This document shows positions 9,071 to 18,110 of a stretch of DNA of 64,000 nucleotides, piece by piece (the stretch's first letter is position 1; each line of letters starts with the position of its first letter). Source of the stretch: Shewanella kaireitica (GTDB lineage: Bacteria > Pseudomonadota > Gammaproteobacteria > Enterobacterales > Shewanellaceae). The notes under the pieces were generated by a model. It was not told the DNA's origin. It did not search any database and was given only the letters and a program-made list of their open reading frames with translations. The translations under genes were made by a program, and so were the position numbers. Location: contig NZ_JAKIKQ010000001.1 in NCBI RefSeq assembly GCF_023284045.1, forward strand, positions 496,001-560,000. The letters are read 5' to 3'.

Positions 9071-9085
9071 GCCGCCAAAGGCGGC
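9071..9085 (+). terminator. Short GC-rich terminator
   Basis: A GCCGCC/GGCGGC stem with an AAA loop followed by CTTTAA, 27 bp after the preceding stop. A weak but likely intrinsic terminator. Confidence 0.6.
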
Positions 9086-9111
9086 CTTTAAAGTGACATC
9101 ACTGTCTTTGT

Positions 9112-10722
9112 GTGAGCGCTATGAAAACCTTTTCTTTGTTAGTTTTACTGTTTGCCACCTTAGTGGGTATTGTCATCTCTGTGGCCATTGGTCAGCGACT
9201 TTATGCGGAGGAGACTCGAACGATTGAAGTTGAGTTTGCGAGAGATGTTGATGATAAAGCGCAGGTTTTAGAGCAGGAAGTCATGCTCAATATTGAGGTG
9301 CTTTATGCGCTTAAAGGGGTATTTATTAGCTCTGAGCACGTGAGTGCTGAAGAGTTTAAACAGGTCGCTACCAGCTTTCTTTTGCGCCACCGTAATATTC
9401 AAGCCTTAAAGTGGATCCCTAAAGTTAACTCGCTTGCACGCCCTTTGGTTGAAAACAGCCAAATGAAGTCTTACGAAGATTTTGAGTTTACCGAAAAAAG
9501 TCACGATGAGAGTCTGGTGACAGCGAAAACTCGCTCCATCCATTTTCCTGTTGTGTATCTAGAACCATTTTCTGGCAATGAAAATGCACTCGGGTTTGAT
9601 TTAGCCTCTGATCCAACGTTAATAAGTGTACTCAATAATGCTCGAGATTTGGGCTCCTCCATGGCTTCTGCTGGTATTAAACTTTTACAAACTAGCGAAC
9701 AAAACTCTATTTACGTATTTTTACCCATCTATGATGGTGAACCCAATACGCTATTAAAACGACAAGAACGATTGTTAGGCTTTGTTGCTGGTATTTTTCG
9801 AGTAGCAGATATGTTCGATAGCGCGATAAAAAGAACCTGGGTACAAGGGATTTATTACACCTTAGAAGATATTACCAATGATAAACACCAGTCACTCTAC
9901 AGTCATTTATCGAGTGACGTTTCAGCGACATTACATCAGAGTAATAGTGAGATTGTTTATCAACGTCCATTGACCCGTTTTAGCGGTCGGCAATGGCAAA
10001 TTCATGCCATGCCAAGTGAAGGCTACATTGCTGAACGGCGAACGGCGTTTCCGTATTTAATCGCGCTGTTTGGCATATTGGGCAGCCTGGTGCTGGCCAT
10101 TTATGTATTTTTTATAATGAGGCACAGTCATATGGTTAATATGCAGGTGCTTGAGCGTACGCGGGATCTAAACCTTGCTAAGAAGAAGCTTGAAGCACTA
10201 TCAATGACAGATAGTTTAACCCGCATCGGTAATCGCCGTTTCTTTGATAATGCCTTTGAGCGGGAGTGGCAGTTAGCGATTAGAAACAAAACGCGATTAG
10301 CGTTGTTGATGATAGATATTGATAATTTTAAAAGTTACAACGATACCTATGGTCATCTTGCTGGAGATCAATGTTTGGTTGAAGTGGCTCAAGCTATCGC
10401 TGAAGCCTTACATAGACCCAGTGATGTTGTGGCGCGCTACGGTGGTGAGGAGTTTGTGGTGATCCTGCCACATACTCGTGATTGTTTATCACCCGCTCAG
10501 CGCTGCTGTGCAAATGTTGCAGCGCTCAATATTGCTCATTCTAGTTCTACTACCTGCTCTTATGTCACAGTAAGTGTTGGAGTAACCAGTATTATTCCTA
10601 CAGAGTCTGACGATATGGTTAAGTTTGCCGCTATTGCTGATATGGCGCTTTATAAGGCGAAAGAAAATGGTCGAAATCAAGTATTTGTAGATGCTGAAGC
10701 GATAATGCCTAAAGCGCTGTAG
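9112..10722 (+). CDS. Membrane diguanylate cyclase with CHASE sensor and GGDEF domain
   Basis: A 536-residue signalling protein. A first membrane helix lies at about residues 7-25, then a periplasmic CHASE-type sensor to about 305, a second helix (about 312-334), a short coiled linker, and a GGDEF domain from about 360. The catalytic motif is GGEEF at residues 444-448, intact. The product-inhibition motif RPSD lies five residues before it, matching the RxxD I-site. The enzyme should make cyclic di-GMP in response to an extracytoplasmic ligand; the ligand is unknown. A GTG at 9112 or the ATG three codons later (9121) are both possible starts. It has no EAL domain. Confidence 0.9.
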   Translation: MSAMKTFSLLVLLFATLVGIVISVAIGQRLYAEETRTIEVEFARDVDDKAQVLEQEVMLNIEVLYALKGVFISSEHVSAEEFKQVATSFLLRHRNIQALKWIPKVNSLARPLVENSQMKSYEDFEFTEKSHDESLVTAKTRSIHFPVVYLEPFSGNENALGFDLASDPTLISVLNNARDLGSSMASAGIKLLQTSEQNSIYVFLPIYDGEPNTLLKRQERLLGFVAGIFRVADMFDSAIKRTWVQGIYYTLEDITNDKHQSLYSHLSSDVSATLHQSNSEIVYQRPLTRFSGRQWQIHAMPSEGYIAERRTAFPYLIALFGILGSLVLAIYVFFIMRHSHMVNMQVLERTRDLNLAKKKLEALSMTDSLTRIGNRRFFDNAFEREWQLAIRNKTRLALLMIDIDNFKSYNDTYGHLAGDQCLVEVAQAIAEALHRPSDVVARYGGEEFVVILPHTRDCLSPAQRCCANVAALNIAHSSSTTCSYVTVSVGVTSIIPTESDDMVKFAAIADMALYKAKENGRNQVFVDAEAIMPKAL

Positions 10723-10891
10723 CTTTGTGTTTAGTTTAGTCATTCAGCGAAGGCCTCTACAATCAGCTTTTCTAATACCACTGTATTTTTAAGTCACTTG
10801 CTACGATGAGCTAAACTTTAGTTATCATCAAATAGTAATTTAATTATATTTTGTTATGATTTAGCCAGTTTATTAATTTGATGAGATATCG

Positions 10892-11773
10892 ATGTTGAAT
10901 CCACAGTGGCTTAAAACGTTCGTTACACTTGCAGAGGTCGGACACTTTACTCGCACAGCTGAACAGTTGTTTATGACACAACCTGGGGTCACTCAACATA
11001 TTAATAAGCTTGAGAACCAAGTGGGTACATTATTGTTAACTCGCATTGGTAAAAGCTTTGAGCTCACTGACGCTGGCTTGCAGTTGTTATCGTATGCGAA
11101 AGCGAAAATCATTGAGGAAGAACAATTACTGCAAATGCTGCAGACCGATGAGCCCCACACTGGTACGTGCCGTTTCGCCTGCTCTGGTGCATTGGCCATG
11201 CACTTCTATCCGCGATTTGTCCAGTACCAACTACAACATGAGCAGCTACAGGTTGCTTTAGAAGCAGCTCCTAATAGCAGAATAATAGAAAGCATATTAG
11301 ACAATAGCGTCGATATAGGTATTGTCACACAGCAGCAATCATCGCTAGAACTTAATCAGCTTTATTTAGGCAAGCAAGCACTATGCTTAGTATTACCGCC
11401 AAGTTTTAAAGACGCCGACATCACACTGGAATTGCTGGGAAAAATCGGTTTTATTAATCATCCTGATGGTCACTATTACGCTGAGCAACTACTAAGTGCG
11501 CAGTTTGGCAATGAATTTGTCGGCATGAGTAAGCTTAAACAGCGTGGTTACATTAATCAGCTAAACCAAATTTTATTACCTGTTTCAAAAGGTTTAGGTT
11601 TTACTGTCCTGCCGCAAATCGTTGTCGATGAATATCCACAGCCCTTATTTGTTGCTAACACTTTATCTGAAGTGGTTGAAGAGCTATATATGGTCAGCAA
11701 AAAGCAACGCCAGCTGCCAAGTCGTTATCAATGGTTTATCGATACGATTTGTGAGCAGTTGACGCCACAATAA
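10892..11773 (+). CDS. LysR-family transcriptional regulator
   Basis: A 293-residue regulator with the LysR winged helix-turn-helix at residues 1-60 (LKTFVTLAEVGHFTRTAEQLFMTQPGVTQ, read in two parts) and a C-terminal periplasmic-binding-like effector domain. LysR proteins usually control a divergent neighbour, but here the upstream gene is a diguanylate cyclase on the same strand and the downstream flippase converges, so no target is obvious. The ATG at 10892 begins MLNPQWLKTF, the standard LysR start. It may act on distant genes. The effector is unknown. Confidence 0.88.
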   Translation: MLNPQWLKTFVTLAEVGHFTRTAEQLFMTQPGVTQHINKLENQVGTLLLTRIGKSFELTDAGLQLLSYAKAKIIEEEQLLQMLQTDEPHTGTCRFACSGALAMHFYPRFVQYQLQHEQLQVALEAAPNSRIIESILDNSVDIGIVTQQQSSLELNQLYLGKQALCLVLPPSFKDADITLELLGKIGFINHPDGHYYAEQLLSAQFGNEFVGMSKLKQRGYINQLNQILLPVSKGLGFTVLPQIVVDEYPQPLFVANTLSEVVEELYMVSKKQRQLPSRYQWFIDTICEQLTPQ

Positions 11774-11785
11774 CTGCTAGAAAAG

Positions 11786-13072
11786 TTAGCTGTTACTCTG
11801 CGCCAACTCAGAGTATTCACGTTTATGTTGTTGGATAAGGCGGTATTCAATAACACTAGAGATGATAAACATCATCAAGTAGCCACAGCCCATGGCAAGT
11901 ATTACTGCAACCACGTTATCAGTGAATACTCGCAAAATATAAAACATCGCTATTAGCGTCACTACTCCAGCCACTCTAATCGATAAGCTTTGTAAAAAAT
12001 GGCCATGGGCTTTGATATACGCCACCTGAAAGGCATTGAGCATCATAAAACCAAAAAATAGCGCAAAGTGCATTAATACTGGAGCTGCAGTGGCATAAGT
12101 TGTTGGGAAAATTAGCGTGACCAACTCCTCGCTGTAAAAAATCATCCCGAGTAAAAATACAGTGCTAATAGTTATACCTAGCGTGTAAAACCAACGCCGC
12201 ATTTGGGCTATTTGTTGGTGCTGACCTTGCTTAAGGCACTGGGCTATTTCTGGCAGAATATACCGATAGACAGGGAATACGAACAGCAGAGTCATATAAG
12301 CGAACATGGGTCTCACTACAACCTGAAAGTCACCGAGCTCATCAACGGTAAAGTAAGCGACGGTTAGCAAAACGGTGATGTAAATCATTAAAATGCTCGC
12401 GCCTACCTCGAGAGAGGACAACATGCTTTTTTTCACAAAACTGCGCATTTCAGGATCTAGCTGCACTGGTGCAAGTGGCGTGGTGGCTATCTCTTTACGA
12501 CGTTGAATAAACATATAAGCTGCTACGGCGATGCTCGACAGCATTAAGCTAAAGAACAGTGACGACACCGCGCTCTGTTGCAGTAGGTAATAACAGATGA
12601 GAAACAAGACTATTTGTACCATAGGCTCAATCCATATTGCTTTGTTTGCAATGTGGTAGAGCCGATACATGCCTATTTGATTGGTGAAATAGACCTTAAA
12701 GCCCATACCAAGGATAATGCCGACTAGCTGCACGTATTCAACATCAATTTTGAGCTGATGCTTTATATAGGGCAGAACTATCCCCCAGGTAAGTAGCACC
12801 ATTAATATCAAAGAGTAACGGAATATATTAGTAATATCTTGCGCATTTTTTGTTTGCGAAAAACTCACCACCATTGAAGTTCGAAAGCCACTTAATAGGA
12901 TTAATGAGAGTGAGATTATATCGACAACGGTATGGTAGAGTGCAAGATCGCTCTTAGCGACCCACTGTGCCAGCCAAATTTTAAACGCCAGCCCAAGGGA
13001 GATACTGGCGAGCGTGGCCCATATTGCCGCTATAAAAGAGCGCTTTGCCCGCTCAAATGAAGTTTCTGACAT
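11786..13072 (-). CDS. Polysaccharide flippase-like membrane protein
   Basis: A 428-residue integral membrane protein with about twelve hydrophobic segments and short loops. Shape and length fit the MOP superfamily (Wzx/O-antigen flippases and relatives). These translocate lipid-linked glycans across the inner membrane. No polysaccharide genes sit next to it; the nearest glycosyltransferase is 5 kb away. It converges on the LysR gene with only 12 bp between stops. The superfamily is a judgement from topology and a few residues, so another multi-pass transporter remains possible. Confidence 0.6.
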   Translation of the reverse strand: MSETSFERAKRSFIAAIWATLASISLGLAFKIWLAQWVAKSDLALYHTVVDIISLSLILLSGFRTSMVVSFSQTKNAQDITNIFRYSLILMVLLTWGIVLPYIKHQLKIDVEYVQLVGIILGMGFKVYFTNQIGMYRLYHIANKAIWIEPMVQIVLFLICYYLLQQSAVSSLFFSLMLSSIAVAAYMFIQRRKEIATTPLAPVQLDPEMRSFVKKSMLSSLEVGASILMIYITVLLTVAYFTVDELGDFQVVVRPMFAYMTLLFVFPVYRYILPEIAQCLKQGQHQQIAQMRRWFYTLGITISTVFLLGMIFYSEELVTLIFPTTYATAAPVLMHFALFFGFMMLNAFQVAYIKAHGHFLQSLSIRVAGVVTLIAMFYILRVFTDNVVAVILAMGCGYLMMFIISSVIEYRLIQQHKREYSELAQSNS

Positions 13073-13248
13073 AGATGATTATAGCTCGCTGATAACGACA
13101 TGAGGTATTGATACTAGTCAGAAATACTACGTGACTATCATCAGCGCAGCAGAAATTTCGTCAAAAGGTGTGATCTGGCCTTAAACTACTGACTAAATAA
13201 TTAACTCAAGCAATGTTTATCCAGCTAGGGCATTTGACGTTCAATCCT

Positions 13249-13695
13249 CTAGTCGAAAACATGTGGGCAGGCCGAGTAGTCATTGAAGCCATCATCCCAA
13301 CGACGGACATCATTGGCACGGCGCCAACGACTATGCCAGAACTCCATCAAACAAGTACCACCATTTATTTCAACAAGAAAAGTGTCTTGTTCTTTGACTT
13401 GATCATAAGGCGGATACACTTCACTGCGTCCCCAAGTCATCCCCCCGCGACTGTCGGTCCAATTTTTCCAAAAGTCATCGATGCTAAGCCACTGTTCTGT
13501 GGGCTTATACCAAGCTACAGCTTCGCCTGATTGAATAATTATTTGACCATGATAATCGCCTGCCCCTGTCGTGATTGCGGTTGCGCTAGCAGTTGATATC
13601 ATAAAAAAGCCACTCATTAGTACAAACGAAACTAGTATAATTTTAATCATAAATATCTTTGGTTTGGCGAGAAATAGCTTTAAGTATAGTTGCAT
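13249..13695 (-). CDS. Small exported protein coupled to a 2OG-Fe(II) oxygenase
   Basis: A 148-residue protein with a hydrophobic export signal (VSFVLMSGFFMIS) and cleavage near ATA. The mature part is about 100 residues, rich in Trp and acidic residues, with two cysteines (GGTCLMEF and SACPHVFD) that could form a disulfide. No family recognised. Its first ATG directly follows the stop codon of the oxygenase gene (TAAATG), so the two are translated as a unit. A second in-frame start 45 bp later (13650) would remove an unusual 15-residue N-terminal extension and may be the true one. The oxygenase might modify this protein or they may share a pathway; that is conjecture. Confidence 0.6.
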   Translation of the reverse strand: MQLYLKLFLAKPKIFMIKIILVSFVLMSGFFMISTASATAITTGAGDYHGQIIIQSGEAVAWYKPTEQWLSIDDFWKNWTDSRGGMTWGRSEVYPPYDQVKEQDTFLVEINGGTCLMEFWHSRWRRANDVRRWDDGFNDYSACPHVFD

Positions 13696-14391
13696 TTATT
13701 TACTTCTAAACCATCCGGTAATTGAAAGGCGTTGCATAGGAGCATAAGGGGGCAAATAGGTAACAGCATGAACATGACGAACATCAAATATCGTCATTGA
13801 GTTAAATTTTGGTGTCCAAGCTTCCCTAGGGGTGCCGTCATCCTGATAAAATTGTAGTAAGCCGCCCCAGTCAGGATGCCATTTAGGGGTAAATCCAAGT
13901 ACAAATGCGAGAATTCTTCCTTCACGTTCAACCACGTCATTGTGTCGAGTTAGAAAGTTACCTGGCGTATAACGAGTACCTTGTGCACTTGCTAACTTAA
14001 TATCTGAGCGTCCGGATATGTAACGTAGTTTTTCGAGGGCATCCTCACTGTTGAGGTAGTTTTTTACTTCAATTAAGGGGCGCGGGCTTAAAGTATTAAT
14101 CATGTGACGACCATACCAAAACCCTACGCCTTTAGAAGCATCACTATATAGATGCGAAAACAGTTGTTTACGGTCTAGTTGAGACATTTTTGCTAGATCT
14201 TGTTCAGACGACTCAAGTGCACGACCTTGCTGAGTATAGGCATGTTTGAATTGAGTATTCTGGCCTAGGCTTTGACCTATAAGGCTTGCATGCTCAGGTG
14301 TCCAAATATTATTGACTGTGACTCTAAGGTCTTTTTGGTATTCAGCTTTAACCGCATCCCAGTCTACGCTGGTTGAAAATGTACTTTTCAA
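13696..14391 (-). CDS. 2-oxoglutarate/Fe(II)-dependent oxygenase, prolyl 4-hydroxylase-like
   Basis: A 231-residue cytoplasmic protein. The Fe(II) triad is visible as H150-x-D152 (FLTRHNDV) and a distal histidine at about 208 (VRHVHAV). The 2-oxoglutarate-binding arginine is R221 in QRLSITGWF. These are the diagnostic residues of the P4Hc/2OG-FeII_Oxy family. The substrate is unknown and may be a protein side chain. Its stop codon abuts the start of the small exported protein gene. A second oxygenase at 45182-45859 shares the C-terminal pattern (RFSIAGWF), suggesting paralogy. The ATG at 14391 has a purine-rich leader. Confidence 0.85.
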   Translation of the reverse strand: MKSTFSTSVDWDAVKAEYQKDLRVTVNNIWTPEHASLIGQSLGQNTQFKHAYTQQGRALESSEQDLAKMSQLDRKQLFSHLYSDASKGVGFWYGRHMINTLSPRPLIEVKNYLNSEDALEKLRYISGRSDIKLASAQGTRYTPGNFLTRHNDVVEREGRILAFVLGFTPKWHPDWGGLLQFYQDDGTPREAWTPKFNSMTIFDVRHVHAVTYLPPYAPMQRLSITGWFRSK

Positions 14392-14644
14392 TGTCTCTCC
14401 TTAGATTTTTTACTAGTTTATTTGTATGCGTCTATACGGAATTGAACAGAATATTTACTCAATTAAGTATGTTAAATGTCTGTATTTATAAAAGGTACCA
14501 GATATTACGGTTTTATTGGCGATAATAAGGTTATTTGTTTACCTTTGGTAAGGGGATATTCTGGTTTTGTTTAAATGATGTCGAATATAAATTTTTAGTT
14601 GTAGGTTTTTGCGTGTTTCACGCATTGTTCATTAGGGGAATTAA

Positions 14645-15973
14645 ATGGCTCTAAAATCCAATGTTAGCGTTTTTTATAGTTGTATTTTTGCTATTACATT
14701 TTTGCCTTTTTCTGCACTTTCGGCACCAGCAGCTAATGTAAAAAACTCAATCGATAGAGCTGAAACTCCTGATAATGTGAAGGAAAAACTGCTGCTTCCC
14801 TATTTTTTTAACTCTGATTCTATGGGGCTTAATATTGGCCTAGGCGGTATGTTGAGTGGATATTTTCAAGACCAAATGACGATTGGTGGCACCGTGTTTG
14901 GTGGTGATGTAAGTAGAGGGGCAGGGTTAGGCGTTTGGAATTTTAAACTGCCGAAAACCGAACGGTTCTTCTTAAGTACTTATGGTTTTCTTGGCTATTA
15001 TCCGGATCAGCGTGCATACGCTGGTGCGGGGCGGGAATTTATCCCAGCAGGTACACCGCTACCAGGGAGCAATGACTCCACTAATTTACAGTTTTTAGAG
15101 GCGGATGGTTCCTCTAATTGGTTTGATATAAAACTAGAATACGCTTTGCCTATCGGGGCGACAAAAGATAAAGGCATGGTGGAATATAAGCTTGAAAATG
15201 GCTTATTAGTTTCAGAGCCGAGCGGCGGTGATAGTTGGAATCCGCTGGAAAGTGGGGCAACCGTGGTGGTGCTACGGCAGTTTAATCGGTACCAAAGTTT
15301 TGAGTTTGTAGATGACGAACTTGATGGCACTATCCACGCTATCGAGCTTGGGATCTTGTACGACAATACTGATTTTTCAGTTAACCCATCTACTGGTAGT
15401 AGCCAGTACTTCTCAGTTTCACATGATGCAGCTTGGTTAGACTCTGATAATGAGTGGACCTTTATGAATCTTGATATGAGTAAGTACTTCTCGTTTGGCG
15501 AGTCAGAATATGCAAGCCAACGTATTCTCGCACTCAACTTTTGGACTGGATACTCACCCTCTTGGGAGCTTGAGTACGATGAGCAAGGCGGACGCCAAGT
15601 TACCAACAATGCTCCTTACAATGAAGGGGCGACCTTAGGTGGTTTCTACCGCATGCGTGGTTTTGACCAAAACCGCTTCCATGATAAAGCGGCCATCTAT
15701 ACCAGTGCGGAATACCGCTACACCTTAAAATATAATCCTATCGAAGATATCAATTGGCTTAAGTTTTTACGCTTAGATTGGTTCCAGGTTGTAGGATTTG
15801 TAGAAGCTGGCAGAGTGGCTCCAGAGTATACTGCCAGTACATTACTGTCTGATTTAAAAGTGGATTACGGCTTATCGTTAAGAGCGTTAACCGCTGGGAT
15901 AGTTATTCGCTTTGATATCGCTCATTCAGATGAAGCCACTAATGGTTGGGTTATGGTGGATCATCCATTCTAA
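14645..15973 (+). CDS. Omp85/BamA-like outer-membrane barrel without POTRA domains
   Basis: A 442-residue exported protein (signal peptide ends near LSAPA). Only about 35 residues separate the signal from the barrel, too few for a POTRA domain. The C-terminal half has the surface-antigen (D15) pattern: the loop motif YRMRGFDQNRFHDK, comparable to the conserved RGF/RGY of Omp85 loop 6, then EYRYTLKY and a final aromatic residue. Omp85 proteins insert or secrete proteins; short members lacking POTRA domains have no settled role. The gene is monocistronic behind a 253-bp leader and ends at an AT-rich hairpin (15980-16013). Confidence 0.72.
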   Translation: MALKSNVSVFYSCIFAITFLPFSALSAPAANVKNSIDRAETPDNVKEKLLLPYFFNSDSMGLNIGLGGMLSGYFQDQMTIGGTVFGGDVSRGAGLGVWNFKLPKTERFFLSTYGFLGYYPDQRAYAGAGREFIPAGTPLPGSNDSTNLQFLEADGSSNWFDIKLEYALPIGATKDKGMVEYKLENGLLVSEPSGGDSWNPLESGATVVVLRQFNRYQSFEFVDDELDGTIHAIELGILYDNTDFSVNPSTGSSQYFSVSHDAAWLDSDNEWTFMNLDMSKYFSFGESEYASQRILALNFWTGYSPSWELEYDEQGGRQVTNNAPYNEGATLGGFYRMRGFDQNRFHDKAAIYTSAEYRYTLKYNPIEDINWLKFLRLDWFQVVGFVEAGRVAPEYTASTLLSDLKVDYGLSLRALTAGIVIRFDIAHSDEATNGWVMVDHPF

Positions 15974-15979
15974 TAAATC

Positions 15980-16013
15980 GAATGAATGCTGCGCTATTTC
16001 GCGTTATTCATTC
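15980..16013 (+). terminator. Hairpin after the Omp85-like gene
   Basis: A GAATGAAT / ATTCATTC stem around an 18-base loop, seven bases past the stop, with a weak T-containing tail. Possible terminator. Confidence 0.45.
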
Positions 16014-16064
16014 TAATCTGTGTTTGCTAACTTAAAGGCAATGAAAACTCTTTAGGTGAAACAG

Positions 16065-16913
16065 ATGAATATAATTAAGCAATATCCAGCACATAAAACC
16101 ATGGACGGCGATGGAGTGAATATTACACGGCTTGCTGACTTTCGCCGAGGCCATTTTGATCCATTCTTAATGCTCGATGAGCTTAAATCCGATGATCAAG
16201 CCGATTATATTGGTGGCTTTCCTCCACATCCGCACCGCGGAATTGAAACCTTCTCCTATATTCTTAAAGGTGGTATGGAACATAAAGATCAACTCGGCAA
16301 TATAAAAGCGATACAAGCGGGAGATGTGCAATGGATGAGCACAGGTAGCGGCGTGATACATTCTGAGATGCCATTAGCTGATAGCCATACTGGATTACAT
16401 GGCTTCCAAATTTGGCTCAACATGCCAGCAAGCGAAAAAATGCGTCCTGCCCGTTACCAAGATACGACTAGTACACCTATTCCAGAACATACAAATTCAA
16501 CTGGAGCGCAAATTAGAGCACTCGCAGGCGAGTGGCTGTTTGCTGGGCAGTCTTTAGCTGGTCCGATTGAAGAGCTTGCTGGTAGTGCTGCAATAGCAGA
16601 TATTAGCATTGAGGCTAACGGTAGTGCAGAGCTAGCGTTAAAGCAGCCTTTTGTTGGCATTTATCTCTACTCAGGAGAGCTCGTCGCGCAAGGTAAGCGT
16701 TATAGTGCGCAGCAGCTATTGCTTCTTGATTCAAGCAAGGCGGTGAATTTAGTTACTAGTAATGAAGGGGCGGGAATGTTGGTCTTGGCCGGTACACCAA
16801 TCAAAGAAGATATTGTGCATATGGGGCCATTTGTGATGAATAGTGAAGCTGAGATCCGCCAAGCTATTGATGATTATCAAAGTGGTCGTTTTGGAGAGAT
16901 ACCACCAGTTTAA
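16065..16913 (+). CDS. Pirin family protein
   Basis: A 282-residue bicupin protein. The pirin metal-site region is visible: FPPHPHRGIETFSYIL and, 45 residues later, STGSGVIHSEMP, giving the three histidines and one glutamate that bind iron. Bacterial pirins include quercetin 2,3-dioxygenase-like enzymes and redox-dependent regulators; which applies here cannot be told. AGGTGA lies six bases before the ATG at 16065, so this start is preferred to the GTG at 16056. A symmetrical hairpin lies just past its stop. Confidence 0.9.
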   Translation: MNIIKQYPAHKTMDGDGVNITRLADFRRGHFDPFLMLDELKSDDQADYIGGFPPHPHRGIETFSYILKGGMEHKDQLGNIKAIQAGDVQWMSTGSGVIHSEMPLADSHTGLHGFQIWLNMPASEKMRPARYQDTTSTPIPEHTNSTGAQIRALAGEWLFAGQSLAGPIEELAGSAAIADISIEANGSAELALKQPFVGIYLYSGELVAQGKRYSAQQLLLLDSSKAVNLVTSNEGAGMLVLAGTPIKEDIVHMGPFVMNSEAEIRQAIDDYQSGRFGEIPPV

Positions 16914-16927
16914 AACTCAATATTTTT

Positions 16928-16959
16928 GGAGCAAGCTATTCTGTTTCAAAGCTTGCTCC
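16928..16959. terminator. Hairpin between pirin and a converging lipoprotein gene
   Basis: A 10-bp perfect stem (GGAGCAAGCT/AGCTTGCTCC) with a 12-base loop. Each flank has some T or A bias but no clean T run. Probably stops transcription from both converging genes. Confidence 0.5.
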
Positions 16960-16967
16960 ATCAGTAT

Positions 16968-17369
16968 TTACAGCTTTGGCGCCGGCATTATCTTTGCGCT
17001 AGTGACGAATTTAATCGGTGTTTTGTTAGGATTGTTTTTTGAGGGTGAGTAATTTTCCACTGGAAACTGGTCAAGCTTTGCTTGGGTCATATAGTTTTCA
17101 GGTGTGGTGCTAATTAGCTTTTTCTCGACCTCTTTTCCGTTTGAATCGATAGTGACTTCATAAACCCACTCTCCCGCACCTTTGGGCAACCATTTGGGTT
17201 TACTGTTATATATTTTTGGTTTTTTATACTGAACTAGCCAATAGTTCGACATGTCGTCGACATTAATTTCAATCACTGCAGAGCTAAATACAGGCTCTAT
17301 TTCTTCTTTAGGTGTTGACTGGCAAGCCATAAGTGCGAGCGCCAAAACGCCAAGGTAAATCTTGTTCAT
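16968..17369 (-). CDS. Small lipoprotein with a possible TonB-C-like domain
   Basis: A 133-residue lipoprotein, lipobox ALALMACQS. The ATG at 17369 has AAGGA eight bases upstream; the longer frame from 17438 lacks this and a signal. The segment EWVYEVTIDSNGKEVEKKLI with following helices is reminiscent of a TonB C-terminal domain, but the match is weak. It is 28 bp downstream of the next membrane-protein gene and probably forms an operon with it. Function unknown. Confidence 0.6.
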   Translation of the reverse strand: MNKIYLGVLALALMACQSTPKEEIEPVFSSAVIEINVDDMSNYWLVQYKKPKIYNSKPKWLPKGAGEWVYEVTIDSNGKEVEKKLISTTPENYMTQAKLDQFPVENYSPSKNNPNKTPIKFVTSAKIMPAPKL

Positions 17370-17397
17370 TTTCACTATCCTTAGTGTGGTTATTTGA

Positions 17398-17913
17398 TTA
17401 TTGCTGGAAACGCTGCTTTTTATCGATTTTACATTCATCTACTGGTTGAGGGTCATTGCTCCGGTCTGTTATCCAGCACTGGTCGTAAATAGAGCAGTAG
17501 CAAAGACTTATTTTTATATCGTTATCAATAGCCAGAAAGAGTTTGTTCTGAGCTCCTTGATATATTAGTGGTTGGATAGATTTTTCAGCGGGCAGGATGC
17601 GTTGACTAATATGTGACTGAGTAAACCTAGGGATTTCTGGAATTTCGTCCCATCTTTTAATTGATTTAGATTTGTATGTTACAGCAGCATACTTGATGAT
17701 AGCGGGACCAGTCCCATTGTTGCTCACACCGTAACTAAAGCTCTGATCACTATAGCTGCGAAAAATCTCCAACCGAGGCCATACAGATGCGCGAGCATAA
17801 GCTCTATCTATATAAGCGGAGTAAATACCGACTACAGTAGTAACCACACTAATCAACAGCGCAGACAGCGCCACGATCATTTCGGGCTTCTTATACCAAG
17901 AGGCTTCTTCCAT
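17398..17913 (-). CDS. Single-pass membrane protein of unknown function
   Basis: A 171-residue protein with one N-terminal transmembrane helix (about residues 12-32, MIVALSALLISVVTTVVGIY) and a soluble C-terminal domain rich in beta-prone sequence with several cysteines (CYCSIYDQCW, DEC). The orientation is unknown. I do not recognise the family. It is the first gene of a two-gene unit with the small lipoprotein. The 200 bp upstream show nothing distinctive. Confidence 0.6.
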   Translation of the reverse strand: MEEASWYKKPEMIVALSALLISVVTTVVGIYSAYIDRAYARASVWPRLEIFRSYSDQSFSYGVSNNGTGPAIIKYAAVTYKSKSIKRWDEIPEIPRFTQSHISQRILPAEKSIQPLIYQGAQNKLFLAIDNDIKISLCYCSIYDQCWITDRSNDPQPVDECKIDKKQRFQQ

Positions 17914-18050
17914 GTTACAAATCTTCCTGTTTTAATATTCTTGTTGAATTTTTACTTATTAAATTCAGCGGTATAGCGCAAAATGTTACCACCTTGCTAC
18001 TTGTGGCTACAACCCTATAAATCTGGGGAGTTACGTTGCAGGGTTTATAG

Positions 18051-18076
18051 AAAAGCGAGCAGCAATACTCGCTTTT
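18051..18076 (-). terminator. Terminator after the amidohydrolase gene
   Basis: A perfect AAAAGCGAG/CTCGCTTTT stem with an eight-base loop; on the minus strand it ends in TTTTC. It lies 34 bp after the amidohydrolase stop. Confidence 0.75.
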
Positions 18077-18110
18077 ATTTATCAATCTAATAGGGTTTAA
18101 GTCGTCCCGT

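Noticed and set aside
15007..15609. 200-codon open frame on the minus strand inside the Omp85-like gene
   Set aside because: It is fully antisense to a well-supported gene, serine-rich with no motif, and has no ribosome site.
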